DNA of 64,000 nt from Arthrobacter sp. MYb227 (lineage in GTDB: Bacteria > Actinomycetota > Actinomycetes > Actinomycetales > Micrococcaceae): contig NZ_PCPT01000002.1 in the NCBI RefSeq assembly GCF_002975435.1, positions 248,001 through 312,000 on the forward strand. Reading direction: 5' to 3'. The notes beneath the pieces are model-generated. The model was not told the DNA's origin, searched no databases, and was given only the letters and a program-made list of their open reading frames with translations. This document shows, in pieces, positions 1 through 8,415 of this stretch. Made by a program: the position numbers and the translations under genes. Within the stretch, counting starts at the first letter, position 1, and every line of letters begins with the position of its first letter.

Positions 1-1
1 G

Positions 2-226
2 ATGCTGGTGCGTACCACGGGAATTCTTCCCGATTCGGTGCTTGAATTCGCAAAGCTCGCCCAGACCTTCTTACTAGCCGCAGCAATGTTTGGACTAGGC
101 CTTGGCGTACATATCAAGAGTTTGATGCGTTCGGGTAGTCGCTCGCTGGTTCTTGCCGCGCTCTCCACACTGATCATTTTGGGTGTTGCAGTTGCCGGGA
201 CCATGCTTTTCCCGCCGGCTGGCTAA
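2..226 (+). CDS. YeiH-type putative sulfate exporter family membrane protein, C-terminal part
   Basis: Reading frame already open at the window edge, ending at TAA 224-226; the 74 visible residues are the C-terminus of a longer protein and the first ATG is probably internal. The piece has an amphipathic stretch with AKLAQTFLLAAAMFGLGLG, then GVHIKSL and a last hydrophobic helix (LVLAALSTLIILGVAVAG). This is the usual C-terminal layout of the Cons_hypoth698/YeiH integral membrane family (about 330-350 residues), whose substrate is uncertain (sulfate or sulfonate efflux has been proposed). The same 3' end occurs again, degraded, at 5218-5358. Next to a sulfatase locus, a role in sulfur-anion export would fit, but this is inference. 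Confidence 0.75.
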   Translation: MLVRTTGILPDSVLEFAKLAQTFLLAAAMFGLGLGVHIKSLMRSGSRSLVLAALSTLIILGVAVAGTMLFPPAG

Positions 227-254
227 GAAACTCTAAATGAGACTGCACAACGTC

Positions 255-308
255 AGGTTCAGCGCAGCACCGTCCGATCCAAGGATCTGACAGTGTTGCG
301 CTGAACCT
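255..308 (+). terminator. Hairpin after the YeiH-type gene
   Basis: Arms 255-270 and 293-308 (AGGTTCAGCGCAGCAC against GTGTTGCGCTGAACCT) pair at 15 of 16 positions around a 22-nt loop. There is no T-run, so this is a stem-loop terminator by position only. Confidence 0.5.
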
Positions 309-803
309 AGATAAGTGAAGAAAACTGAATGCTCACGCGGGCATTATTGTCGGTCGTAACGTGGATGACGAGCCGAGAAGCCGCCACCAAAAGAGACCAG
401 CGCCGTTTCATCCGCTACTACCCTTTTGAAGATGGTTATACGACTGGGGTGTGCCCTCCCCGAAGCAGCGAAACGAAAGTTACCGTCGATGAATAGGGGG
501 TACTACGTGTAACAGTGGACTGGTATTCTGCGGAAAGTTCATGCTTCCTCCTTAAAAAGTTGAAATTATTAGTGGGCGGCTATGAAGCCCCGTACTCGCA
601 TCGAGCTTCGAAAGCTCACTTCTAGGGAACGGGGCTCACAGGCGTTGGCTTGATCTTATGGAAGCCGGAACGCGTAGCGTACTGCTGATTCGTTCGGGCA
701 TTAACGCCACCATTGCTATGACGATCGCTTGTAGTAGTTCTCGACATTGGCACCGCTCAGCGCCGGTGATCAAGCAGGACGAATCGGAGGAGGCTTTTTC
801 GGA
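309..803. other. Gene-free stretch downstream of betC
   Basis: No convincing coding frame. It holds a compound hairpin at 586-636: outer arms AGCCCCGT/ACGGGGCT and an inner GAGCTT/AAGCTC stem at 603-617. This could end leftward transcription from betC or rightward transcription from the membrane gene. Nothing else recognised. Confidence 0.4.
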
Positions 804-2339
804 TCAGACCGAAGGATCTGAAATTGTTCCGTAGCCGAGGGCATTCCAAAAATCTCCGCGGACGTAGCGTTGCTCGGGTCGGGGCTCGAAGTCCCAGGGA
901 TGTGTCCGCCCTTGCTGCAATGCCTCGGCCACCAACTGCCGGTTGGACTGACTAGCCAAAATTCCTGCCTCCAGTGTGGAAAGGTCGTAGCGGCTTTCGA
1001 TCGCCGCGCGCAGCTGCGCGAGAACACCCACGTATTCTGGGTCAGTTGCATGGTTCTGCAATTCGTCTGGATCGATGTTCAGATCAAACAGCTGATCCGG
1101 ATCCCCAGGGCAAACAACGTACTTATACCGGCCACGAACGAGGGTTATCTGGGGCCGATACGTGCCCTCGGCCAGATATTCGATTACGATGTCTCGATCC
1201 TCGTCAGTGACCTTGCCGGAGAGCTCGCGACGGGCGGATTCCAGCAAGGAAATGCCTGTCGACTGTGCCTCTGAGGCACCGGAAAGCTCAACGAGCGTCG
1301 GCATGAGATCAAGGAGGCACACCGGGTTTGTGAAGCGTCCCCGCGGCACCAATTTTTCCGCGCCATGGATGATCAGTGGCACCCGGGAGGACTGCTCGTA
1401 CGGTGACATCTTGAACCAGAGCCCTTTCTCACCGAGCATGTCTCCGTGGTCGCTGGTAATGATGATGACGGTATTCTCCGCCAAGCCCAATTCCCGGAGT
1501 CGCTGCTGGATCCGACCAATGTGATCATCAATGTAGCTGACTGCCGCGTAGTACGCGCGGCGGGCCCTACGTACCTGATTGATATTTGGATCGCGTTTGT
1601 CGAACCCGCTCATGGCCCGTAGTCGATGGGTATGCGGATCTTGATCAATGGAGGGTACCGCCGGGTGCTTGGGATCCGGGATGTTTTCTCCCTCGAATCG
1701 GTCCCAGTGTTCACGCGGTGGTTCGTACGGATCATGCGGGTGGATGAAGGAGGTAACCATGAGAAATGGGATGTCCTCGCCAGCGGCTTGGTTTGCTCGA
1801 ACCCGGTCATTGAGGTGTCGGATGGTACGGAAGCCGACCTCATCGTCAAAGTCTTGCTGTACCGTGGCTTTTGAGACCCCAGCGGTGAAAACGGCATCTG
1901 CATCGTGGTACCACTGCATGCGTTGGTCAAGAGGCCGGGTCCAGTCCGGCACCATGTCAAGATCCGCCGGATAGACGTCGGTAGTCAACCGTTCCTCGAA
2001 TCCGTGTTCCTGGTCAGGGCCGATGAAATGCATGCGGCCAATCAAAGCGGTGTGGTAGCCGACGGCGCGTAGGCGATGGGCGAAGGTTGGCACGGAGGCC
2101 GCGAAGTCAGCCCCATTGTCGTAGCAATCGATTTCAGAGGGGAGCTTTCCCGACATCATCGAAGCCCGTGAGGGCGCACATAGCGGGGTGTTGCAGTAAG
2201 CCCGGTCAAATACCGCGCCTTCTTCGGCCAAGAAATCGATATTTGGGGTTTTAGCGGCCAGGTCACCGTAAGCGCCCAACGCTTGAGCAGCCATCTGGTC
2301 GGCCTGGATGACCACGATGTTTGGTCGTTTTTGGGTCAT
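804..2339 (-). CDS. betC: Choline-sulfatase
   Basis: Type I sulfatase of 511 aa, the usual length of choline sulfatase, which hydrolyses choline-O-sulfate to choline and sulfate in the cytoplasm. The formylglycine motif C-A-P-S-R lies at residues 54-58 in the context NTPLCAPSRASMMSGKLPS. Metal-ligand motifs follow (QADQ near residue 12, SDHGDMLGEKGLWFKM in the middle). BetC-typical segments are present, including DNGADF, GRMHFIGPDQEHGFEERLTT and a C-terminal HPWDFEP region. The start ATG at 2339 follows GAGAGGAAATATC; a longer frame to 2552 has no homologous N-terminus. The next gene upstream on the same strand is a BCCT carrier, so the pair looks like a choline-sulfate/choline uptake and use cassette. 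No betA, betB or betI is adjacent. Confidence 0.9.
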   Translation of the reverse strand: MTQKRPNIVVIQADQMAAQALGAYGDLAAKTPNIDFLAEEGAVFDRAYCNTPLCAPSRASMMSGKLPSEIDCYDNGADFAASVPTFAHRLRAVGYHTALIGRMHFIGPDQEHGFEERLTTDVYPADLDMVPDWTRPLDQRMQWYHDADAVFTAGVSKATVQQDFDDEVGFRTIRHLNDRVRANQAAGEDIPFLMVTSFIHPHDPYEPPREHWDRFEGENIPDPKHPAVPSIDQDPHTHRLRAMSGFDKRDPNINQVRRARRAYYAAVSYIDDHIGRIQQRLRELGLAENTVIIITSDHGDMLGEKGLWFKMSPYEQSSRVPLIIHGAEKLVPRGRFTNPVCLLDLMPTLVELSGASEAQSTGISLLESARRELSGKVTDEDRDIVIEYLAEGTYRPQITLVRGRYKYVVCPGDPDQLFDLNIDPDELQNHATDPEYVGVLAQLRAAIESRYDLSTLEAGILASQSNRQLVAEALQQGRTHPWDFEPRPEQRYVRGDFWNALGYGTISDPSV

Positions 2340-2578
2340 GATATTTCCTCTCGCTAGAAGTATGTAAAATGGGCAAAAGGCAATCGGCCTTGATAGATCG
2401 GACGGTGTTGCACGATCCGACACCGTGTCAGCTCCGCAGCACGTGCCACGTCCTAGCCCGGTGTCATGCTTTCTCATCGGCTGGAATGTCAGCGAACACA
2501 AGACCACGTCTGCTGAATAAAGTGGCTGCCCCACTGACTGTGAGCTCACCAACCTGACGGAGCCATGTTGCAGAGGCG

Positions 2579-4591
2579 TTAGTGCACTTGATCCGGTTCA
2601 TGCTGCTCGAAACGCGGTGGAAGTGTTTCAACAGTTTCTTCCGCATCAGGAGCTAGCACCTGGTCGGGGGTGACCAGCGTAATTTCACCGGTCTCTGGGT
2701 CGTATCCATCAGCCCACTCACCGGTTTCGAAATCGAATCCGACCGGTTCCCCGTCTTCATTGGTACGCTGATACCACTGGGTGTATGCCTCATTGTGCGA
2801 ATCCATTTCTGCGCCCGCACCTCCGTTGCCCTTAGCCTCACCGACCTTGAAGGCGAAATCATCGCCGAAACGTTCGACTCCATCCGTCACAGCATTGTTC
2901 AGTGCTCTTTCGGTGTATTGGAGGCGTAGTGCCTGGGGGTCAGTGCGAAGTTCTTTGAACCAGGCAAATAAGATCAGGATCAGGATCAGGGAGAATGGGA
3001 CAGCCGTGACAATCACGAGTTGTTGTAGCCCGGTTAGTGCCATAGCGTCGCCAAGTAGCAACATCACCACGGCGATTCCGCTCATGACCAGTCCCCAGAA
3101 CACGATCACCCAGCGGCGCGGATTTTGATCGCCCTGGGTGGTAAGAATGCCCATGACAACCGACGCTGAATCGGCAGCGGTAATAAAGAAGATTGCGAGC
3201 ACCACCAGCACGACGTAGGGTAACCATTCGACGTACGGCAGGTTGTCAATCAGTGCGAAGAGTACTTCTGGAGCAGCCAAATCAGCAGAGAACCCCGGTT
3301 TTCCCTCTCGATACATCCAAATTGAGGTACCGCCCATGACGCCGTAGGCGGCAAAAATCAATGATGAAGGAATCAATATGGTTCCGAGCACGAACTGTCG
3401 GATGCTTCGACCCCGTGAGATGCGAGCGATGAAGATACCCACGAATGGTGACCACGAAATCCACCAAGCCCAGTAGTAAACGGTCCACGCCGATTGAAAA
3501 TCTTGTGTTGCAGATCCCCACGAGAGAGATCTGCCCATCAACTCGAACATGGAGCCGAGATATTCCATGATGGCAGAGGGCAGCAGGTTCATCAGAAATA
3601 GTGTTGGCCCTAGGACAAGCACGATCAGCATGAGAGCGATGGTCAAGACAATATTGATAGTTGATAGGTAGCGGATGCCGCGCGAGACGCCCGATACCGC
3701 CGAAACGACGAACCCTATCGTGAGAATCGCTATGATCACCACGAGTGTGGTGTTCGTGGCTTTGCTCGCGCCGGAGATAATACTGACACCGGTGCCGATC
3801 TGCATAGCAGCAATACCTAGGGCGGCAGCGGTGCCAAAGAGTGTGGCAACGATGGCAAAAACGTCGACTAACCTGCCGGCAATTCCCTCGGTGAGCCGCT
3901 GACCAAAAAGAGTACGAAAAATCGAGGAGATGAGCAAAGAACGTCCACGGCGGTAAGCTGCGTAGGCGACGGCTCCACCCACGAGTGCGTAGATAGCCCA
4001 TGCATGGAAACCCCAATGATAGTACGTCTGAGCAAAAGCATAATGCATGGCTTCGACCGACTCTGGATCGTTGGTCATCGGAGGAGGCGAGGTGAAGTAC
4101 ATGAGAGGTTCCGCAGGTCCCCAGAAAAGTACTGCCACACCGAGGCCGGCAGCAAAGAGCATCGCGGTCCAGGAAAAAGTGCTAAATTCTGGCTTTTCAT
4201 TATCCTTGCCCAGAAGGATCTTTCCATAGGGGGAAAGCGCCATGCCCACCAAGGCAATCAACACGACTATGGCCACGGTGTTGAACATCCAACCGAGGTT
4301 TTCGGTTGACCAGTTGAATGATGTGGCAGCGACCGACGCGACACTCGCGGGAGAAATGATTCCCCAGATAACGAACGCCGAAGTTAAAGACCCAGCGATC
4401 AGAAAGATGAGTTTGTCGATTTTGTAACGCTTGCGTTGCTCATCGATGGCAATGCCCGGGACCAGAACTGGGTGCCTGTTGTGTGGATATGCTAGGAACC
4501 GGTGGTTTAGGCGCTTGGTTTGCGAATTCTTCTGCGATTTTGGGAGAGAATCTGGTTGTTCTTGACTGGGAGTAGAATTTTTTTGAGACAT
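2579..4591 (-). CDS. BCCT family choline/betaine/carnitine transporter
   Basis: 670-aa membrane protein with about 12 hydrophobic segments, a hydrophilic N-terminal tail of about 60 residues and a long acidic C-terminal tail rich in D and E after about residue 570. The BCCT signature is clear: the Trp-rich box WTVYYWAWWISWSPFVGIF around residue 370, followed by FITAADSASVVMG. The family imports choline, betaine or carnitine with Na+ or H+. The acidic cytoplasmic tail is often an osmosensing part in this family, but that is not shown here. The gene precedes betC on the same strand with a 239-nt gap, so choline, choline-O-sulfate or betaine is the most likely cargo. The start is ATG 4591 behind AGAGAGGACC. 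Confidence 0.85.
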   Translation of the reverse strand: MSQKNSTPSQEQPDSLPKSQKNSQTKRLNHRFLAYPHNRHPVLVPGIAIDEQRKRYKIDKLIFLIAGSLTSAFVIWGIISPASVASVAATSFNWSTENLGWMFNTVAIVVLIALVGMALSPYGKILLGKDNEKPEFSTFSWTAMLFAAGLGVAVLFWGPAEPLMYFTSPPPMTNDPESVEAMHYAFAQTYYHWGFHAWAIYALVGGAVAYAAYRRGRSLLISSIFRTLFGQRLTEGIAGRLVDVFAIVATLFGTAAALGIAAMQIGTGVSIISGASKATNTTLVVIIAILTIGFVVSAVSGVSRGIRYLSTINIVLTIALMLIVLVLGPTLFLMNLLPSAIMEYLGSMFELMGRSLSWGSATQDFQSAWTVYYWAWWISWSPFVGIFIARISRGRSIRQFVLGTILIPSSLIFAAYGVMGGTSIWMYREGKPGFSADLAAPEVLFALIDNLPYVEWLPYVVLVVLAIFFITAADSASVVMGILTTQGDQNPRRWVIVFWGLVMSGIAVVMLLLGDAMALTGLQQLVIVTAVPFSLILILILFAWFKELRTDPQALRLQYTERALNNAVTDGVERFGDDFAFKVGEAKGNGGAGAEMDSHNEAYTQWYQRTNEDGEPVGFDFETGEWADGYDPETGEITLVTPDQVLAPDAEETVETLPPRFEQHEPDQVH

Positions 4592-5217
4592 CGAAATAGG
4601 GTCCTCTCTGGATCCTCATGACGAGGCACGGCTTAGGAAGTTGTAGCGGAAGGCGCACAGCAACGAGCCCAGTTGCTATTTAGAAGTCAGAAGAAGGTTT
4701 ATTCGCGGCGAATATTTGCACCGCAGGCACATGCCTATAATTTGCTGCAGTATTGTGGCCCCGCGTAAACGCGGTATCGCAAAAGATGCGGGAAAGTACC
4801 TGCCGAGATTCTCCAAAAGAGGGAAACGTTAAGCCGTTGATTTATTCGACAAGCTTGGTCAGGTTCTTTGAATCGATCCAGCAATTTAGGTATCGAGTTT
4901 AAGGCTCGCCGCCCCACCAGCCGATTGCGGCTGGTGACCAAGAATCATTCGCGTATCCCGCGGTTGGGAACGAGGTAAAAGACCGCGTCAGAATGCGGAG
5001 GATGGTTGAAGCCTCGACTCTAGAAGCATCTTCGCGCTTGCGGCGGAAGAACTCCAGTGAAGTGAGGTTCGTCATAAATGATGACCCTAGTCGGAGTCTC
5101 TAATGCTGTCAACGACTTGTATTGATGTCTGGGCAATTCCCGCCAAAAGATACTTGGCTAGCGAAGATAGAGTATCCTTTTCCCTTCTCACCCATGTGAA
5201 TTTTCTTGTAAGAATCA
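4592..5217. other. Gene-free stretch upstream of the BCCT gene
   Basis: Probable promoter region of the leftward betT-like/betC pair. No convincing coding frame in either direction and no operator I can define. Its right end runs directly into the YeiH-type gene remnant. Confidence 0.4.
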
Positions 5218-5358
5218 ATATTTGGGCTAGGTCTTGGCGTACATATCAAGGGAATCATGTGTTCGGGTAGCAGCTCGTTGGTACTTGCCGCGTTATCCGC
5301 ACTGATCGTTTTGGGTGTTGCCGTTGCCGGGACCGTGCTTTCCCTGCCTGCTGGCTAA
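5218..5358 (+). pseudogene. Remnant of YeiH-type membrane protein gene (3' end only)
   Basis: Translating 5218-5358 gives 47 residues starting IFGLGLGVHIKGIM and ending in AGTVLSLPAG with TAA. It aligns without gaps to the C-terminus of the frame at 2-226 (FGLGLGVHIKSLM through the stop), and the DNA is also clearly alike along the whole stretch, for example CTTGGCGTACATATCAAG in both. No start codon, upstream coding or ribosome site is present, so it is a dead fragment. It places two copies of the same gene end on either side of the betC/BCCT cassette. Confidence 0.8.
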
Positions 5359-5378
5359 AGGTATATAGATTAAGTTTG

Positions 5379-5420
5379 AAATTCCCCTTGTATCGGTCGA
5401 ATGGTGCAGGGGGAATTTTT
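5379..5420 (+). terminator. Rho-independent terminator
   Basis: Arms AAATTCCCC (5379-5387) and GGGGAATTT (5410-5418) with a T-run (TTTTT) at the end of the right arm. It sits just after the YeiH remnant, as if it were that gene's original terminator. Confidence 0.7.
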
Positions 5421-5480
5421 CTCTGTCCACGAGGGCTGAACCTAACAGGGAACCCGATCACCAGCGGTAAGGAATGCTCC

Positions 5481-5861
5481 ATGCTAGGTAAACGAGAAGA
5501 CAGTGCAAGCGAATTTGCCAACGCCTGGAGCTCCGCAAACGCCGATGGCATTGCATCACTCTTTGTCCCAGATGCAGGCTTTGTGAACGTCGTGGGGATC
5601 TGGTGGACTACCCGCGAACAAATCCGTGACGGCCATGCCTACGGGTTCAAACACATGTTCCCGAACAGCGTGATGATATTGAAGAAGGTCACCAGCAGGG
5701 CGCTGGGGGCGGACTACTCGGTGGTGCACGTTGAGTGTTCGATGACCGGGCAGATTACCCCTGCGGGGATGCCCGCAGACGCGCACAATACCGATATCGT
5801 TTCCGGAGCCCAAATATATGTTTCAGCCAACGGAACCTTGCGCTCGGAAAGCTATAAGTAA
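5481..5861 (+). CDS. SgcJ/EcaC-type SnoaL-like protein
   Basis: 126 aa from ATG 5481, behind AAGGAATGCTCC; a longer frame opens at TTG 5376 but runs through the terminator hairpin, so the later start is chosen. The protein looks like the SgcJ/EcaC (DUF4440, NTF2-like fold) family: an N-terminal helix with EFANAWSSANADGIASLF, the DAGFVNVVGIWW strand, then RDGHAYGFKHMF and paired strands ending at an INTVSGAQIYV-like edge. Members are small alpha+beta-barrel proteins of uncertain role, often fused to or near oxidoreductases. Nothing around it points to a pathway; it stands alone between a terminator and the HTH/Fic pair. Confidence 0.65.
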   Translation: MLGKREDSASEFANAWSSANADGIASLFVPDAGFVNVVGIWWTTREQIRDGHAYGFKHMFPNSVMILKKVTSRALGADYSVVHVECSMTGQITPAGMPADAHNTDIVSGAQIYVSANGTLRSESYK

Positions 5862-6001
5862 CGCACCAAGCTGAATCCGCACTAAAAGTGGTCCGGAGCT
5901 TTCTGGCTCGGTGCTACTGAGTGGGCTGGGTTAAACGCACTGGCGCGCTGATCGACATGCGCCTCATCCAGCTTTCCAGAGCTGGTGAAGCCCTGAGGGT
6001 T

Positions 6002-6046
6002 GTTCCGTATATGGAACACCTGGTGATACTGTTCCGTATATGGAAC
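6002..6046 (+). promoter_or_regulatory. Tandem operator of the HTH/Fic module
   Basis: Two identical 16-bp elements, GTTCCGTATATGGAAC, at 6002-6017 and 6031-6046, 29 bp apart start to start. Each has GTTCC/GGAAC inverted arms around six bases. The second copy covers the ATG at 6040, so a bound repressor would sit on the translation start. They are the likely autoregulation site of the HTH protein encoded directly downstream. Confidence 0.8.
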
Positions 6047-6777
6047 AGGTGCGATTGGGCGAGTGGATTCAACGAGCAGGGCTAAGCAAATCGTATGTCT
6101 CACTTGCCTCGGGTGTGTCTAGGTCTTCCATCCATCGTATTGAAAATGGTGATGCCGATCCTTCACTGGGTACCTTGCGAGAGCTGGCGATCGCATGTGG
6201 TTTCGATTTGGACATTCAGATACGCCCACTGAGCGATCCAGCTGCGGCCCAGGCCGCCAGATCCCTCCTGGAGCAGGGACTTGAGCCTGACCGTCCAAGC
6301 GAGGTTGTCCAATGGGTGCGTCGATTTGAACGACTGGGTCTCCAAGACCCTATTGCCATCCTCGACTACGCCGGTCGATCGTCTGGGCTCCTTGCGCTGG
6401 GAGCCCCTAGCGCCTACCTTCGGGGTAACGTCGATGACCTGCGGCTGGCTTCTGCCGGTGATGCCACCGGCGCGCAATGGGCACTGTCTGGCCAACCTCA
6501 TCTGCAGTTAGGCGCTGGAGAACCAATCAGCGGTGTGAAGGTACTGTGGACCGAAAAGCCTTTACTAGCTGCTTCTCTTCTGGCCGACACTTTGCCGGTT
6601 GCTCGTTCATCTCATACTGCTTCTGTCATCGTAGCGGCAGCCACGCCCGCCTTGTTTCAAGGATCCTTCATGCATGAAGGAATTAGATATGTTGCGCCGA
6701 TTCAGGCGCTCATTGATGGATTCTCATTAGGCAATAACCTTGCCAAGGTTGCCGAGTCAATCGCAAAGGAATGGTGA
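6040..6777 (+). CDS. HTH (XRE/Cro-type) regulator with AbiEi-like C-terminal region
   Basis: 245 aa. Residues 1-60 form an XRE/Cro helix-turn-helix (LGEWIQRAGLSKSYVSLASGVSRSSIHRIENG, then LGTLRELAIACGFDL). The remaining part resembles the C-terminal module of AbiEi-type antitoxin/regulator proteins, ending in YVAPIQALIDGFSLG; this second assignment is by eye only. The ATG lies inside the second operator copy and has no clear ribosome site, so the message may be leaderless or start at the GTG nine bases on. The stop overlaps the region where the Fic gene starts, which shows translational coupling. Likely role: autorepressor and possibly antidote of the Fic protein. Confidence 0.7.
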   Translation: MEQVRLGEWIQRAGLSKSYVSLASGVSRSSIHRIENGDADPSLGTLRELAIACGFDLDIQIRPLSDPAAAQAARSLLEQGLEPDRPSEVVQWVRRFERLGLQDPIAILDYAGRSSGLLALGAPSAYLRGNVDDLRLASAGDATGAQWALSGQPHLQLGAGEPISGVKVLWTEKPLLAASLLADTLPVARSSHTASVIVAAATPALFQGSFMHEGIRYVAPIQALIDGFSLGNNLAKVAESIAKEW

Positions 6778-6779
6778 AT

Positions 6780-7625
6780 ATGGGAGATCAACGGAAGTGG
6801 GCCGTCGGAGCCAGTGCGTATGTTAAAAAGTCGTCTGAGAAAACGACACCTAACTCTGCCCAGATACCGTCGACAGTAGCTGGCGCTAGGCTCGAACTTT
6901 GCGGTTTCACGTGGGAATCAGCAGACATAGACATCTCACGCATCCGCCATGTGGGAATCGACAAGGCCCGGGCTCGGTTCCGTGCATCGATGCCAGATCT
7001 AATCTGGAATGCTGCCGCACTGGAAGGCAATAACTTCACCCTGCCCGAAGTAAAAACATTGCTTGACGGAGTCACCGTGGGTGGCAAATCCCTTGAAGAA
7101 GCGGAACAAATCTTGGCTCTCAGCGAGGGTTACTCGCTGATTGATGAGCTAGTGCGCGACGATCAGTTCACGCTGACCAAACAGACCTCTGACCGACTTC
7201 ATGGATTGGTGGCTCGTCACGAGGCAATCGAGAGTGGTCATTTTAGGGGCGAAGGAGCGGTGACGGGCGGTGGCCATGTCCGGCTGTCGCATGGAGGCCT
7301 TTATTCTCCAACAGAATCTAGTGAGGGTGGCGCAAAGCTACTTGAGGAGATGGATGCGCTTCTAGAATATTTGGAAAGTATTGCTGAACCTCGTGAACGA
7401 GCTCTTGCCTATTTTGCCGCTGCCACCAGACGCCAGTTTTACTTTGATGGCAACAAAAGGACCGCCAGGCTCATGATGACTGGTGAACTGCTGAAGCATG
7501 GGTATGATGCCGTCGATGTCCCCTTTGCCCGAAAATTGGAGTTCAATATTTCCTTGGACACACTGTTCGATACGGCTGATGGAACGCCTCTCATGGCATT
7601 TCTTACAAGTTGTAGCAAAGCATAA
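6780..7625 (+). CDS. Fic domain protein with altered catalytic motif
   Basis: 281 aa from ATG 6780, nine bases after AAAGGA; an ATG at 6771 overlapping the upstream stop would add three residues. It has an N-terminal inhibitory-helix-like AALEGNNFTLPEV (about residues 79-92), as in class II Fic proteins, and a Fic core with RRQFYFDGNKRTAR near residues 217-230. The usual motif is HPFx(D/E)GN(G/K)RxxR. Here D-G-N-K-R-x-x-R is kept, but the position of the catalytic His is Gln, so ordinary AMP transfer is doubtful. Coupled to the HTH gene upstream, it looks like the effector or a co-regulator of a toxin/antitoxin-like pair. A true toxin activity is not shown by the sequence. Confidence 0.75.
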   Translation: MGDQRKWAVGASAYVKKSSEKTTPNSAQIPSTVAGARLELCGFTWESADIDISRIRHVGIDKARARFRASMPDLIWNAAALEGNNFTLPEVKTLLDGVTVGGKSLEEAEQILALSEGYSLIDELVRDDQFTLTKQTSDRLHGLVARHEAIESGHFRGEGAVTGGGHVRLSHGGLYSPTESSEGGAKLLEEMDALLEYLESIAEPRERALAYFAAATRRQFYFDGNKRTARLMMTGELLKHGYDAVDVPFARKLEFNISLDTLFDTADGTPLMAFLTSCSKA

Positions 7626-7642
7626 GCTTCCGGCGTTAAACG

Positions 7643-7683
7643 CCGTGAGGGGCTTTCACATTTCGTGTGAAAGCCCCTCACGG
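7643..7683. terminator. Bidirectional terminator hairpin
   Basis: Perfect 18-bp stem (arms 7643-7660 and 7666-7683, GTGAGGGGCTTTCACA core) with a 5-nt TTTCG loop. It lies between the converging Fic and SDR genes. Confidence 0.75.
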
Positions 7684-7716
7684 GTTACTCCTAATTACCT
7701 ATCGAGCTCCTGGCGC

Positions 7717-8415
7717 TTAGCGGCGGATCGAGCCGCCATCAACCACTAGGGTCTGGCCGGTAACAAAGCCCGAACCTTCTGAGAGGAAGAAGCGCGTTGG
7801 TCCCACGTAGTCCTCAACGATCGAGGCACGCTTGATGGCGCGGGTCTCGATGTTCTTAGCCTCGCCACCCGCCAGATCGGTAGCGAGCGGGGTCATGACA
7901 AGGCCCGGTGCAATCACGTTAACCGTGATGTTGCGTGCGCCCATCTCCATGGCAAAGCTGCGGGCAAAGCCGATGATGCCGGCCTTGGAGGCGGCATAGG
8001 CGGCAGCGCCACCCGGAGCCTTGAACACGGTGCCGGAGGAGTACAGAACAATACGTCCACCATCTTCAACCAGGTCCGCGGTGCCCTGAATGAAGTTCAG
8101 GGTGCCCATCAGGTTCAGCTGAATCGCACGCTCCCAGTCGGCCTTGGGGGTATCCAAGAACTGACCAAAGAGACCAACACCGGCACAGTGAATCAGCGAG
8201 TGGATTGAATCCCGTCCCTGCTCCTTCAATGCCGCACGGACGTTCTCTGCCGCGTCGCCCGCGACGTCGCCCGCGACGTAGTTGACCCCGTCCAACGGGC
8301 TCTTGGGCAGTGAGCGGGATACCGAGGTGATATCCCAGTCCTTGCGTAGGTCATTGACCAGGCCTTCACCGATTCCGGAGGAACCGCCGGTGATGACTAG
8401 TGCCGGTGCGCTCAT
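7717..8415 (-). CDS. Short-chain dehydrogenase/reductase
   Basis: 232-aa classical SDR. Cofactor loop GGSSGIG (residues 9-15), a CAG variant of the NNAG motif in HCAGVG, active-site Ser in YSSGTV and Y-x3-K in YAASK, and a C-terminal VVDGG. Such enzymes interconvert secondary alcohols and ketones with NAD(P). It is the last gene of the leftward operon and overlaps the hydrolase upstream by 4 bp, so the two are translationally coupled. In this context it probably oxidises the alcohol freed by the hydrolase or the alcohol that precedes the BVMO step; direction and substrate are inferred. Confidence 0.85.
   Translation of the reverse strand: MSAPALVITGGSSGIGEGLVNDLRKDWDITSVSRSLPKSPLDGVNYVAGDVAGDAAENVRAALKEQGRDSIHSLIHCAGVGLFGQFLDTPKADWERAIQLNLMGTLNFIQGTADLVEDGGRIVLYSSGTVFKAPGGAAAYAASKAGIIGFARSFAMEMGARNITVNVIAPGLVMTPLATDLAGGEAKNIETRAIKRASIVEDYVGPTRFFLSEGSGFVTGQTLVVDGGSIRR

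Noticed and set aside
2972-2990. Tandem GATCAG repeats
   Set aside because: They lie inside the BCCT gene and encode a hydrophobic Ile/Leu run in a membrane helix; low complexity from the protein, not a repeat element.
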